From the NCBI RefSeq assembly GCF_017983445.1, contig NZ_JAGOBJ010000006.1:62001-126000 (forward strand): a DNA stretch of 64,000 nt. Direction: 5' to 3'. This document shows positions 17,967 through 26,942 of this stretch, piece after piece (positions within the stretch are counted from its first letter, which is position 1; each line of letters begins with the position of its first letter). The DNA comes from Halomonas sp. GTDB lineage: Bacteria > Pseudomonadota > Gammaproteobacteria > Pseudomonadales > Halomonadaceae. The translations under genes were made by a program, and so were the position numbers. The notes under the pieces are model-generated. The model had not been told where the DNA came from, made no database searches, and worked only from the letters and a program-made list of their open reading frames with translations.

Positions 17967-19600
17967 AATGACACTCCTCTCTTCCAGGGAATAAAGTCCA
18001 ACTGCGCAAGACGTGCAGCCTTCGATATATAACGCCCAGACGCTGTTTCGATACAGAGCGTTAGCAATTCATCAGCCAGTTGGTCAATGCTCGCTTCACC
18101 GCGGATGATCGGCCCGGCATCGAAGTCGATCACATCGCTCATGCGGCTTGCGAGTTCGCTATTGCTTGAAATCTTGATCACAGGCGCAACGGGGTTGCCG
18201 GTCGGTGTTCCCAGGCCTGTGGTAAATAGCACCAGGTTAGCGCCCGACCCCACCAGGCCGGTAGTCGACTCTACATCGTTACCTGGCGTACATAGCAGGC
18301 TAAGCCCCTTAAGCGTCATGGGCTCGGTGTAATCGAGTACATCAACCACGGGGCTATCACCGCCTTTTTTGGCAGCGCCCGCTGACTTCATGGCATCGGT
18401 AATCAAACCGTCGCGCACATTTCCAGGGGAAGGATTCATGGAGAAATCCGCGCCCACCGCGTGGGCATGACGCTGATAATCAGCCATTAGCGTGGTAAAA
18501 CGTTCAGCCACCTGCTGGTTACGACAGCGCGCCAGCAACTCGTGCTCTACACCGCACAGCTCGGGGAACTCGCTGAGAATACCGCTACCACCCAACGCCA
18601 CAAGGCGATCCACAACGGCACCTACCACGGGGTTTGCGGAAAGCCCGGAAAAGCCATCCGACCCACCGCACTCAACGCCCAAGGTAAGTTCAGAAAGCGG
18701 CGCTGGTTGCCGCGTCACTTGATTGGCCTGCTTGAGCCCATCAAAAATCGCTGTCAATGCGTCGCGAATCAGCACCTCTTCGCTTTCAGAGCGCTGCTGC
18801 TCGAAGTAACTGACCGACTTGTGGCCGCTTGGGTCACGTTTTGCAATGGCATCTTGCAACATGGTGATCTGTGCTTTCTGGCAACCAAGACTGAGCACCG
18901 TAGCCCCCGCGACATTGGGGTGACAGATGTAGCCTGCGAGCAGTTCACATAGCGCATCAGCATCGCTGTCTGTGCCGCCGCAGCCCTGCTGATGAATCAG
19001 AAAGCGTACGCCATCGACATTAGGAAACAGACGCTCCCCGGCGGGTGCCGCTGACTCGGCAGTGTCTTCCCCATGTAACAGCTGTCTGGCCATGCGCTTA
19101 TAATCATAAAAAGGGTCGTCCCCCAAGGCATCGGCGACACACTGGCGCAACACTTCGATATTGCGGTTTTCACAAAAAACCAGAGGCACCACTAGCCACA
19201 CGTTGGCCGTTCCCACCCGGCCATCCGGGCGGTGGTAGCCAGCAAATGTCGTCTTCTCGAACGCAGTTACCTCAGGTGGCTGCCAGGCTTTTTGACTAGT
19301 CTTCGTGGATAATTCGTCCGTTGCATGCACCACGTTTTCGGTCGTAATCGCGCCCCCCGCCGCAATGGGCTGTGTTGCTTTACCCACCCTTACGCCGTAC
19401 ATGATGACCACATCGCCAACTGCCATATCGCTTAGCGCAAATTTATGCTTGTGCCGAACGAAGCCAGGCAGCGTGATGTTGACGCCTTGATCTTCGATTA
19501 CTGCGCCCGCCGGCAAGTCGGTCAAAGCAACTCGAACATTATCCAGTGCGTGGACACGCAGCGTGAGATGGGGCGTTTGTGTTGTGATCAGGTCACTCAC
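17963..19600 (-). CDS. uxaA: altronate dehydratase family protein, UxaA-like
   Basis: Iron-type sugar-acid dehydratase producing a 2-keto-3-deoxy acid, classically D-altronate to KDG. The 545-residue protein has the N-terminal SAF domain (LRVHALDNVRVALTDLPAG, HKHKFALSDMAVGD) and the large catalytic domain with LECGGSDGFSGLSANP as VECGGSDGFSGLSANP, EFPELCGVEHELL and the end PWKRGVSL, which mirrors E. coli UxaA. I set the start at a GTG (19600) overlapping the preceding dehydrogenase stop, with GAGGAA eight bases ahead; a longer frame to 19762 lies inside that gene. Related dehydratases act on galactarate or other aldonates, so the substrate is not proven. Confidence 0.82.
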   Translation of the reverse strand: MSDLITTQTPHLTLRVHALDNVRVALTDLPAGAVIEDQGVNITLPGFVRHKHKFALSDMAVGDVVIMYGVRVGKATQPIAAGGAITTENVVHATDELSTKTSQKAWQPPEVTAFEKTTFAGYHRPDGRVGTANVWLVVPLVFCENRNIEVLRQCVADALGDDPFYDYKRMARQLLHGEDTAESAAPAGERLFPNVDGVRFLIHQQGCGGTDSDADALCELLAGYICHPNVAGATVLSLGCQKAQITMLQDAIAKRDPSGHKSVSYFEQQRSESEEVLIRDALTAIFDGLKQANQVTRQPAPLSELTLGVECGGSDGFSGLSANPVVGAVVDRLVALGGSGILSEFPELCGVEHELLARCRNQQVAERFTTLMADYQRHAHAVGADFSMNPSPGNVRDGLITDAMKSAGAAKKGGDSPVVDVLDYTEPMTLKGLSLLCTPGNDVESTTGLVGSGANLVLFTTGLGTPTGNPVAPVIKISSNSELASRMSDVIDFDAGPIIRGEASIDQLADELLTLCIETASGRYISKAARLAQLDFIPWKRGVSL

Positions 19601-20634
19601 GGATGCGCTTCCTCGGTATCGATGGAAATCATGGCTTTGATTACCTGATTGGTGGGGTCGCACCACTGAGGCATGTGCGAAGGAACATCCGCAAGCGGTG
19701 CCCGGTGAGTAATCATTGCAGCGGCGTTGATAGCGCCTCTTTCCATCAGCGACACCACACAATCAAAGTCTTCACGCGTGGCGTTACGACTACCCATCAG
19801 CGTGAGTTCTTTTTTGTGGAAGTCAGGATCGTTAAAGGTGATATCAGCTTTCACTATGCTAACCAATACATAGCGCCCACCATGGCCTGCAAGATCGAAT
19901 CCCGCCTGCATGGCACGGGGGTTGCCGGTGGCATCGAACACCACATCCGCTAACGCTCCATCATTGAGAGTGCTGATCTGAGCTGCCATCTCAACGTCTT
20001 GTGGATTCGCGACAGCATCAGCCCCCAGCACATCACGGCAAAACGCTAATCGCGAAGCATTGGTGTCCACCATCAATGTGCGTGCGCCTCGGCTTTTCGC
20101 TACCTGAAGAACACCCATGCCGATCGGGCCTGCCCCGACAATCACCGCAAGCTCACCCGCTTGCAGCGCGCTACGTCTTACAGCATGGGCGCCAATCGCC
20201 ATGCACTCTACCAACGCAAGCTGATCGATAGAGAGGGTTTCGGAAACCACCAGGTGCGTAGTGGGAACAGCCAAGTACTCCGCCATTCCACCATCTTTAT
20301 GCACCCCAATGACCTGCATATTCTGGCAACAGTTTGTCTTGCCCTGCTGGCAGGCACGGCACTCGCCGCAATGTAAGTAAGGAATAACGTAAACCTGCTT
20401 GCCCAGCAGATGCTGATTTGGGCTATCCGCCACCTCAACGACTTCTCCTGCGAGCTCATGGCCAAGCACGCGCGGGTATTCAAAATAGGGCTGATTACCC
20501 CCATAGGCGTGGATATCCGTGCCGCAGATGCCAATGCGCCGAATGCGTACCAGGGCATGCCCTACCGGGCACTCAGGCTTATCGCAATGACGCAGTTCAA
20601 GGTGATGCGGCTTTGAACAAACAAGCGCTTGCAT
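19597..20634 (-). CDS. zinc-containing alcohol dehydrogenase, aldonate/polyol type
   Basis: Medium-chain NAD(P) dehydrogenase of 345 residues. The catalytic zinc site (GICGTDIHAYGG, then GHELAGEV), the four-Cys structural zinc loop (CGECRACQQGKTNCC) and the cofactor motif VIVGAGPIGMGVLQVA are all present. It resembles L-galactonate 5-dehydrogenase (LgoD), sorbitol and L-threonine dehydrogenases. Beside uxaA and uxaB-like genes, oxidation of L-galactonate to D-tagaturonate is the best inference. Start at 20634 chosen for AAGGAG with about nine bases spacing; it is the first gene of the operon running to dctM. A candidate operator lies 63-79 bases upstream. Confidence 0.8.
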   Translation of the reverse strand: MQALVCSKPHHLELRHCDKPECPVGHALVRIRRIGICGTDIHAYGGNQPYFEYPRVLGHELAGEVVEVADSPNQHLLGKQVYVIPYLHCGECRACQQGKTNCCQNMQVIGVHKDGGMAEYLAVPTTHLVVSETLSIDQLALVECMAIGAHAVRRSALQAGELAVIVGAGPIGMGVLQVAKSRGARTLMVDTNASRLAFCRDVLGADAVANPQDVEMAAQISTLNDGALADVVFDATGNPRAMQAGFDLAGHGGRYVLVSIVKADITFNDPDFHKKELTLMGSRNATREDFDCVVSLMERGAINAAAMITHRAPLADVPSHMPQWCDPTNQVIKAMISIDTEEAHP

Positions 20635-20696
20635 TAATGTGCTCCTTTGCGCCAAGCACAGGCCACTATCGAACCAGCCTGACAGGCATTTTGGTC

Positions 20697-20713
20697 TATT
20701 GGTCAGTCCTTTG
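20697..20713 (+). promoter_or_regulatory. candidate GntR/FadR-type operator before the alcohol dehydrogenase operon
   Basis: 17-base element TATTGGTCAGTCCTTTG. It matches 14 of 17 positions of the minus-strand version of the near-palindrome at 22511-22527. The core TGGTCAGTCCT resembles the TGGTCnGACCA pattern of FadR-family regulators. Another TTGGTC occurs eight bases before the core copy. Confidence 0.5.
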
Positions 20714-20825
20714 GAGGTATAAAAGCCCTCTCAAGTCCTGCCGATCACGGTAAGTCAGGTATTAACGACTAATAAAGCCGCCAATACCTGTATCTTTAAT
20801 TACTTACTTTTATTACTTGTATTTT

Positions 20826-21668
20826 CTATGCCTGTACAACGCGCTGACTCTGCTCACCCAGGCCATCAATGCCTAAACGCATGCGCTGGCCTTCCCGAAG
20901 ATACACTTGGGGCTGCTGGCCCATGCCAACGCCGGGAGGCGTACCGGTTGAAATGACGTCGCCCGGCTGCAGACTCATAAAGCGGCTTAGATAGCTGATC
21001 AGGAAAGGCACTTGGTACACCATGGTCTGGGTGCTGCCATCCTGATAACGCTTGCCATCCACTTCAAGCCACATGCCCAACTGGTGTGGGTCAGCCACTT
21101 CATCACGGGTGACTAGCCAGGGGCCTAATGGGCCAAACGTATCGCAGCCTTTACCTTTATCCCAGGTACCGCTGCGCTCAATCTGAAACGCACGTTCAGA
21201 GACATCATTCACGACGCAGTATCCTGCCACGTGAGACATGGCGTCAGCCTCGTCGATGTAACGGCCGCCCTTGCCAATGATGACGCCAAGCTCTACTTCC
21301 CAATCGGTCTTTTCCGAACCGCGGGGAATTTCCACATCATCGTTAGGGCCGCAGATAGCGCTGGTCCATTTATTGAAAATGACCGGCTCGGGCGGCACTT
21401 CAGCACCGGTTTCAGCTGCGTGGTCCGAGTAGTTGAGGCCAATGCAGATAAACTTGCCTACGCGAGCCACACAGGGGCCCAAGCGAACATCGTCCGCGAC
21501 TTCCGGCAGCGTCGTTAAATCCATATCGCGTAGCTGCTGCAACTTACTGTCGCTCAATACGTCGCCCGCAATATCATCAACGATAGAGGAAAGATCGCGC
21601 ACCTTTCCCCGGCTATCCAGAATGCCGGGCCTTTCCTGACCTGATTGCCCAAAGCGTAATAATTTCAT
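20826..21668 (-). CDS. fumarylacetoacetate hydrolase family protein (2,4-diketo-3-deoxy acid hydrolase-like)
   Basis: 280-residue FAH-fold hydrolase cleaving carbon-carbon bonds of acylpyruvates. The metal-site region FICIGLNYSDHAAETG, then NKWTSAICGPNDDVEIPRGS, EKTDWEVELGVIIGKG and DVISTGTPPGVGMG are canonical. The N-terminus MKLLRFGQSGQERPGILD is typical of the subgroup acting on 2,4-diketo-3-deoxy-L-rhamnonate or -fuconate. It follows the SDR gene by 22 bases with AGGAG ahead. Together they suggest oxidation of a 2-keto-3-deoxy acid and cleavage to pyruvate plus a hydroxyacid. The start at 21668 avoids a 15-residue extension reading into the SDR gene. Confidence 0.82.
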   Translation of the reverse strand: MKLLRFGQSGQERPGILDSRGKVRDLSSIVDDIAGDVLSDSKLQQLRDMDLTTLPEVADDVRLGPCVARVGKFICIGLNYSDHAAETGAEVPPEPVIFNKWTSAICGPNDDVEIPRGSEKTDWEVELGVIIGKGGRYIDEADAMSHVAGYCVVNDVSERAFQIERSGTWDKGKGCDTFGPLGPWLVTRDEVADPHQLGMWLEVDGKRYQDGSTQTMVYQVPFLISYLSRFMSLQPGDVISTGTPPGVGMGQQPQVYLREGQRMRLGIDGLGEQSQRVVQA

Positions 21669-21690
21669 ATTGTTATATCTCCTAAAGTAG

Positions 21691-22431
21691 TCAGTTAGCC
21701 CAGCCGCCATCAATTAATTGCGCGGTACCGGTAATGAACTGTGATTCATCGCTGGCCAGAAAGGTAGCCAAAGCAGCCACTTCCTCTACTCGTCCTAACC
21801 TGCCCATCGGTTGACGCGCAATAAAAGATGCCAGCACTTCAGCTTCGCTGCGCCCTTCTTTGCGGGCCTGCTCTGCTATGCGCTGTTTCAGTGAAGGAGA
21901 CTCGACGGTACCTGGGCAAATCGCATTGCAGCGAACACCTTGCGTCATGAAGTCTGCAGCTACCGACTTGGTAAGACCGATAACCGCTGCTTTGGAGGCC
22001 CCGTAAGCACAGCGGTTGGCAACGCCTTTAACACTTGATGCCAGAGACGCCATATTGATAATGCTGCCCCCGCCGTTTGATAACATGCCGGGTAAGAAAG
22101 CCTGAAGGGTATAAAACATTGACGTGACGTTCAGATCCATCGACCGCTGCCAAGTCGCCTCGTCGCACTCAAGAAGCGTGCCACCCGCCACCATGCCCGC
22201 ACAGTTGAACAGTATGTCCAAGGCTGGCAGCGTAGCGGCCAGCTCATTGATTGCCTGACTATCCGTTACATCCAGGCAATAGGCTTCAACGCCCGGCATA
22301 TCTTGCAAGGTAGAAATATCAATATCGGTGGCGAATACGCGTGCGCCTTCGGCAACAAACCGCTCGACGCTTGCACGCCCAATGCCGTTCGCAGCGGCGG
22401 TGATTAATGCAGTTTTATTTTTAAGTCTCAT
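21691..22431 (-). CDS. SDR-family dehydrogenase (2-keto-3-deoxy-L-fuconate dehydrogenase-like)
   Basis: Short-chain dehydrogenase of 246 residues. The cofactor motif is ALITAAANGIGRASVERF, with DVTDS, NCAGMV, and the catalytic Ser-Tyr-Lys set in MASLASSV...CAYGASKAAVIGLT; the C-terminus is FITGTAQLIDGGWAN. The sequence resembles the BDH2/2-keto-3-deoxy-L-fuconate dehydrogenase group, and the FAH hydrolase downstream is that enzyme's usual partner. It is first in its unit and divergent from the GntR regulator, with the promoter region containing a near-palindromic operator. Substrate is inferred from pairing only. Confidence 0.8.
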   Translation of the reverse strand: MRLKNKTALITAAANGIGRASVERFVAEGARVFATDIDISTLQDMPGVEAYCLDVTDSQAINELAATLPALDILFNCAGMVAGGTLLECDEATWQRSMDLNVTSMFYTLQAFLPGMLSNGGGSIINMASLASSVKGVANRCAYGASKAAVIGLTKSVAADFMTQGVRCNAICPGTVESPSLKQRIAEQARKEGRSEAEVLASFIARQPMGRLGRVEEVAALATFLASDESQFITGTAQLIDGGWAN

Positions 22432-22510
22432 GCGATGTCACTTCCCTAATAGCGATGGCACGCCTCTGGAAATCGTGGGAACATACTTAGGGTCAGGTCG
22501 TCCAGACATA

Positions 22511-22527
22511 CAATGGCCTGACCAATG
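22511..22527 (+). promoter_or_regulatory. candidate GntR/FadR-type operator in the divergent SDR/gntR promoter region
   Basis: 17-bp near-palindrome CAATGGCCTGACCAATG, dyad-symmetric at all but a few positions around a central base. Its core TGGCCTGACCA fits the TGGTCnGACCA half-site pattern known for FadR-type GntR proteins. It sits between the divergent SDR and FadR-type regulator genes, about 80 bases from the SDR start and 130 from the regulator start. Confidence 0.55.
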
Positions 22528-22658
22528 AATCGAGTATGAGCGAGAGATATTGACCCTGGCAATCCTCAAAAAGGCCAATAATGGGCTTTTTGAACTGAAC
22601 TTTAGTCGCAATGAATATTGATCGAGAATATTAAAGAAACGGACAGGAACGACCAAGA

Positions 22659-23414
22659 ATGCCCATTCAAGCCATCCGCTCACAACGGCTTTATCGCCAG
22701 ATCGCTGACCAATTGCAGCAGTTGATCAATAAGGGAGAGTTCCCTCCTGGAACTCTCCTTCCGCCCGAGCGCGAGCTTGCACAATCCCTGGGCGTCAGCC
22801 GAGCATCCGTAAGAGAAGCCTTGATTGCCTTGGAAGTGGTTGGCCAGGTTGCCGTGCGCGTGGGGCATGGCGTTGTCGTGCTTGAGTCAAGGTCAGCGCC
22901 GCTGGAGCCGGTGATGCGTGCGGCGGCGCGTACTGAGCCGTGGGCACTCGACCCAGAGTTCGAGAGTGAAATCGAGCTTAACCTGGACGAAGAAATCCCA
23001 CCCTTTTCACTTCTCCAGACACGCCGCTACTTAGAGCCGGAAATTGCGGCGCTAGCAGCCATGAATGCGACCGATGAAGACATAAAGTCGATTCGACTAG
23101 CCCTTGAGCGCAATTTTTTTGATAACGCCAATGGTCGACGCAACTGCGCGGGAGACCGGCTGCTGCATATCCGCATAGCAGAGGCCTCAGGCAATGCCGC
23201 CTATGCGCTTATCATCAAGCATCTACTTGGCCATCAGTATGGCGCCATGTTCCGTCGTCTTCAGGATCTGTACATGGAGACGGACATGCCAAAACGCTCG
23301 CAAGGCGACCACGAGCGAATCGTTGAGGCGATTGAAAATCGTGACTCAGACACGGCTCGCCAAGCGATGGAAGTCCATCTAGACCATGTCTTGAATGTTT
23401 TCTTTGCTGAGTAA
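22659..23414 (+). CDS. GntR-family transcriptional regulator, FadR subfamily
   Basis: 251-residue regulator with an N-terminal winged helix (LYRQIADQLQQLINKGEFPPGT, then LLPPERELAQSLGVSRASVREAL) and an all-helical FCD effector domain (LQTRRYLEPEIAALAA, LLHIRIAEASGN, DHERIVEAIENRDSDTARQAMEVHLDHV) containing the metal-binding His residues usual in this group. It is divergent from the SDR/FAH unit and likely controls that unit and the alcohol dehydrogenase-uxaA-uxaB-TRAP operon, judging from related operators in front of both. The effector is presumably a sugar acid. Confidence 0.88.
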   Translation: MPIQAIRSQRLYRQIADQLQQLINKGEFPPGTLLPPERELAQSLGVSRASVREALIALEVVGQVAVRVGHGVVVLESRSAPLEPVMRAAARTEPWALDPEFESEIELNLDEEIPPFSLLQTRRYLEPEIAALAAMNATDEDIKSIRLALERNFFDNANGRRNCAGDRLLHIRIAEASGNAAYALIIKHLLGHQYGAMFRRLQDLYMETDMPKRSQGDHERIVEAIENRDSDTARQAMEVHLDHVLNVFFAE

Positions 23415-23434
23415 ACGTTGCTTCAAACAAGCTA

Positions 23435-24439
23435 TTAGCGGCCTGACTTGTTCGCCCCATAAACCCGGAAACGCCGGTTATCGGCAAGTGCTTCAAAGCT
23501 TCCAAAGGCGTCGGTCAGAAGATCCGGATAGGGTAGAAATACGTTCGCCACGAGGATCAACCGCCCCCGGTTGGCAAGATGCTCCGGCGCCTGGCGAATC
23601 AAGCGTTGGCTGGGTCCGTAGCTCACATCACGTTCCTGATGAAACGGGGGGTTGCTGATAATAAAATCATAGGTTTGGCTTTCAAGCGCGCTATACACAT
23701 CGCTTTGCAAGACATTCCCATCAACTTTATTGGTTTCCAGCGTGCGGCGCGTTGCTTCAACGGCGAAGGCGCTGACATCCACGGCGGTTACCGTGTGGCC
23801 CCGTTTGGCAAGCCAGGCGCTGATAATGCCATCACCACAGCCCATATCGAGAATACGTTGAGGCGTGTTGGGTAGCTCTTTTTCCAGGCTTTCCAATAGC
23901 AGCAGCGTGCCTTCATCCACCTTGCCATGCCCAAAGACGCCAGGGTGGCTGACAAGCGTTAAGCCCAATGCCTCAAAGCGCTGCCAAGCGTCTTGCAGGG
24001 TGTCCTCAAAAGCGACGGTGCGTGTGGCAAACAGTGAGCAGCGCCGCGCGTTATCGCGCTTGTCGCAGATCATCCCCCGCTCTGCGAGTACTTTAGGCAC
24101 GCGTTTCACGCCGCCACTATGCTCACCGACAATCTCAATGGCCGTACCCACCGGTAAAACGCTGCATAGCCACTCAAGCCACCAAATGCCGAGTTGATGC
24201 GCCTTGGGCCAGAACAGCACTATCTCGCCGTGGGTAACGGCGTTTTCAGGCAGCGCGAAGGGGCTATAAGCCATCTTACCTGCGGCTTGCCACTCGCTTA
24301 GTACGCTAAGGTCACCGCTGATAACGCCCGTGGATTGGGCGATCAACCAGGCGTCAACCGGTGGCGCCACGACCATAAGTGCCGTGTAGTCATCCTGCTG
24401 GCGTTCCAGCAGTTGGCAGGCAGGCGTTTGGGCACTCAT
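23435..24439 (-). CDS. rsmC: 16S rRNA (guanine1207-N2)-methyltransferase
   Basis: Methylates G1207 of 16S rRNA in the small subunit. The 334-residue protein has the two-domain RsmC architecture: an N-terminal non-catalytic domain (residues about 1-165, with ALPENAVTHGEIVLFWPKAHQLG) and a C-terminal methyltransferase domain with ILDMGCGDGIISAW near 205 and the NPPFH catalytic motif. The ending VYGANKSGR is typical. Its ATG overlaps the stop of the upstream cmoM by four bases (ATGA), so the two are translated together. Confidence 0.92.
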   Translation of the reverse strand: MSAQTPACQLLERQQDDYTALMVVAPPVDAWLIAQSTGVISGDLSVLSEWQAAGKMAYSPFALPENAVTHGEIVLFWPKAHQLGIWWLEWLCSVLPVGTAIEIVGEHSGGVKRVPKVLAERGMICDKRDNARRCSLFATRTVAFEDTLQDAWQRFEALGLTLVSHPGVFGHGKVDEGTLLLLESLEKELPNTPQRILDMGCGDGIISAWLAKRGHTVTAVDVSAFAVEATRRTLETNKVDGNVLQSDVYSALESQTYDFIISNPPFHQERDVSYGPSQRLIRQAPEHLANRGRLILVANVFLPYPDLLTDAFGSFEALADNRRFRVYGANKSGR

Positions 24440-25245
24440 TGAGAAGTCTCCGGTTTGATCAACGTATAAAGTAAATAACGACCCAGCCGCCAGTGCGGGT
24501 CCTGACGGCAGTACTGTTTTTCAAGCGCCAGCAGCGTTTCACGCTCATTATCACTGGTGGGCGGCTGACGCAGGTAGTCCTGAAACACGCGTATACCTGC
24601 AACGCTTGCTACTTCAAGACTGTTTTCCGCTCCCCACTCAACCACCTCAGCGTGGGTTACCGGCGAAATGGGCGTCAAGCGCTGCCGCTTGCCCTTGCCT
24701 TCCAGGCGATCACTTAGCGCCTTCTCCAGATTGCCTTTCACCGCGTTGGAAAAGCGCAGCGCGTCGCGATTGAATACCATCAGACTTAGCTGGCCACCGG
24801 GCGCAAGCAGGCTGGCCAAACTTGACACCGCTGAGCGCGGGTCGCCCAACCACTCGAGCACCGCGTGGCAGGTAATCAAAGGCCAAGGGCCAGGCGCTTC
24901 AAGGCGTAAATCCTGTAGCGGAGCGTGCACGTAGGCCATCGCCTCGCCAGGCAGCCGCTTCGTTTCACTATGCCAGTGCCGGGCATAGGTGAGCATATCC
25001 AGGGAAGGCTCCGCCATGGTGACCGGGTGCTGGCGTTCGGCAAACCAGGCAGCCTGCTGGCCTAATCCGCCGCCGACATCCAGCACAGGTTGCTTATCCA
25101 GCTGAAGCATTTGCGGCAACAGATAATCCAACATCGCCAAACGCAGCTCGCCACGGGGCGCCTGATAGAGCGAGCGCGAAAACTTATCGACCAGACCGTC
25201 GAAATAACGGTCTCCCGCGTCGGTTAATTCATAGGTTGGATGCAT
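24436..25245 (-). CDS. cmoM: tRNA 5-carboxymethoxyuridine methyltransferase
   Basis: SAM-dependent methyltransferase of about 269 residues. The N-terminal YFDGLVDKFSRSLYQAPRGELRLAMLDY matches, in pattern, the CmoM (formerly SmtA) start NFDDIAEKFSRNIYGTTKGQLR, and the SAM motif VLDVGGGLGQQAAWFAER follows, then CHAVLEWLGDP. CmoM methylates cmo5U-34 to mcmo5U in certain tRNAs, so together with cmoA and cmoB the window encodes the later part of this wobble modification pathway. Start is uncertain: ATG at 25245 has a weak ribosome site, a TTG at 25269 is the alternative. It overlaps rsmC by four bases. Confidence 0.83.
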   Translation of the reverse strand: MHPTYELTDAGDRYFDGLVDKFSRSLYQAPRGELRLAMLDYLLPQMLQLDKQPVLDVGGGLGQQAAWFAERQHPVTMAEPSLDMLTYARHWHSETKRLPGEAMAYVHAPLQDLRLEAPGPWPLITCHAVLEWLGDPRSAVSSLASLLAPGGQLSLMVFNRDALRFSNAVKGNLEKALSDRLEGKGKRQRLTPISPVTHAEVVEWGAENSLEVASVAGIRVFQDYLRQPPTSDNERETLLALEKQYCRQDPHWRLGRYLLYTLIKPETSQ

Positions 25246-25280
25246 GCATAAGGCCAGGCGACGTATCAAAGCCGCGTAGT

Positions 25281-26798
25281 TTACCCTGCCTGAGAACGGA
25301 ACGCTTGCAGCGGCAAGTGATGCTGCCAGACATCGTGCTGCTCTAATTCAGCGGCCAGCTGTAGTAACTGCTTGTCCTCGCCAAACCGGCCTATTACCTG
25401 CACACCTACCGGTAGCCCGTTGGTGGTTATATGCAAAGGCACTGACATGGCAGGCTGGCCCGTCAGGTTGGCTAGTTGAGTGAACGGCGTGCGGCTAAGC
25501 GCGTCCACCGCAAAGCGCTTTAACAAGCCTGCCTTTAGCGCCAGCGACGATGCCCCCGGAATCGCCAAAACAGACATTAAGCGTTCACGTGCCGCTGATG
25601 GATAGAGCTCGCCAATTTTGGGGGCAGCATCTGCCGTTACTGGTATCACCAGCGCATCAAAACGCTGATGAAAACGGCTCATCTGCTCAGCCGCTACGTG
25701 CCAGTAGCGTTTGGCGGACTCGTAATCCTGTGCCAGAAGTTTCGTCCCTAACCGTCCAATGGCCCGCGTGGAGGGTTCAATCGCCAATTGGCGTACCGGC
25801 ACGCCGGTTTGTTGGCTCATCCAGCGAAGATCCGCCGCCAAATGGCCAAGGTAAAGCGTAAGGTAGCTATCTGCCAGGGCCCTCCCCTCCACCGGCGGAT
25901 CACACCACTCCACCTCATGACCCATTGCGGTTAGCGCGGAGGCCGCTTTTTCAATCGCCATGTTGACCTCCGGGTTTAGCTGCGTCCCCAGACTGCTGCT
26001 TAAGGGCTCACCCAACGATACGGCAATACGCAACCGCTTGGGCGGTGACGCGAGTGCCGCCACGTAACCCGTTTCACGAGGCACCGGGTAAGGGCCCGAA
26101 GACGCCATACCGTTGACCTGCTCCAATAGCGCCGCACTATCGCGCACGCTGCGGGTCAGCGCATGCTCGATGACGGCACCTTGCCATACTTCACCATGGC
26201 CCGATCCGGTTGGCACTCGGCCCCGGGTGGGTTTAAAGCCAAATAGCCCGCAGTAGCTTGCCGGAATACGGATGGAACCACCGCCATCCCCCGCCAGTGC
26301 CAAAGGCACTATGCCGCTGGCCACGGCTACGGCGGCACCTCCGCTCGAACCGCCAGGAGAGTACCCTGCCTGCCAGGGGTTCACCGGATGAGGAAAGGCT
26401 TTGGGCTCGGTTATGCCCATCAATCCCAGCTCCGGCGTCGCCGTTTGCCCAACCACTACCAGACCGGCAGCTCGTGAGCGCTGGATCAGCAAAGCGTCCT
26501 CCTTGGGGCGCCACTGCGCCAAGGCGGCACTGCCAGATGTCAATGGCTCACCGGCCAGCCCCATCAGCAGGTCTTTGCTCAAGGTGGGCACTCCGCCAAA
26601 GAGCGTATCATCGGCGACCTGCTCGCTCTCCTGCCGGGCTTTCTCAAAGCGCGTTCTGACGACCGCATGCAGGAGAGGATTCAATGTTTCAATGGCATTA
26701 AAGGCAGCCTCCAAAACCTCTACCCGGCTCACCTCACGGCGGCGGATCAGCTCGGCAAGGCCGGTGGCATCGTACTGCTGGTAGTCATGTAGCTGCAT
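25281..26798 (-). CDS. amidase signature family hydrolase
   Basis: 505-residue amidase of the Ser-cisSer-Lys class. The catalytic triad is visible: Lys75 in TLSKDLLMG, Ser151 in SPGGSSGGAAVAVA and Ser175 in DGGGSIRIPAS. The substrate-selecting C-terminal half gives no clear hint; family members hydrolyse many amides, including 6-aminohexanoate oligomers and aryl acylamides. No transport signal is present and it lacks the GatA context (no gatB/gatC), so it is not a tRNA amidotransferase subunit. It lies 35 bases upstream of cmoM in the same direction, and divergent from the LacI-type gene. Confidence 0.85.
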   Translation of the reverse strand: MQLHDYQQYDATGLAELIRRREVSRVEVLEAAFNAIETLNPLLHAVVRTRFEKARQESEQVADDTLFGGVPTLSKDLLMGLAGEPLTSGSAALAQWRPKEDALLIQRSRAAGLVVVGQTATPELGLMGITEPKAFPHPVNPWQAGYSPGGSSGGAAVAVASGIVPLALAGDGGGSIRIPASYCGLFGFKPTRGRVPTGSGHGEVWQGAVIEHALTRSVRDSAALLEQVNGMASSGPYPVPRETGYVAALASPPKRLRIAVSLGEPLSSSLGTQLNPEVNMAIEKAASALTAMGHEVEWCDPPVEGRALADSYLTLYLGHLAADLRWMSQQTGVPVRQLAIEPSTRAIGRLGTKLLAQDYESAKRYWHVAAEQMSRFHQRFDALVIPVTADAAPKIGELYPSAARERLMSVLAIPGASSLALKAGLLKRFAVDALSRTPFTQLANLTGQPAMSVPLHITTNGLPVGVQVIGRFGEDKQLLQLAAELEQHDVWQHHLPLQAFRSQAG

Positions 26799-26942
26799 TG
26801 TGCTCGCCTATTGTGCTTTTCCCCATAGCCTATCAGAAGGCGCACGCTTAACTTTCGCTGCCTGCATTTTTGTGGCCCCCTTTTCTCTGGGCCTTAAGAC
26901 GTATTGCCTTTAAATCCAAAACTCTCTATTTTGCAATCAGAT

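Noticed and set aside
19601-19762. 54-residue N-terminal extension of the UxaA-like protein
   Set aside because: It lies within the end of the dehydrogenase gene and lacks homology to the family; a GTG with a good ribosome binding site explains the start better.
25281-26798. GatA subunit of the Glu-tRNA amidotransferase
   Set aside because: It has the amidase signature, but no gatB or gatC is adjacent, and it sits beside rsmC/cmoM and a LacI locus instead.
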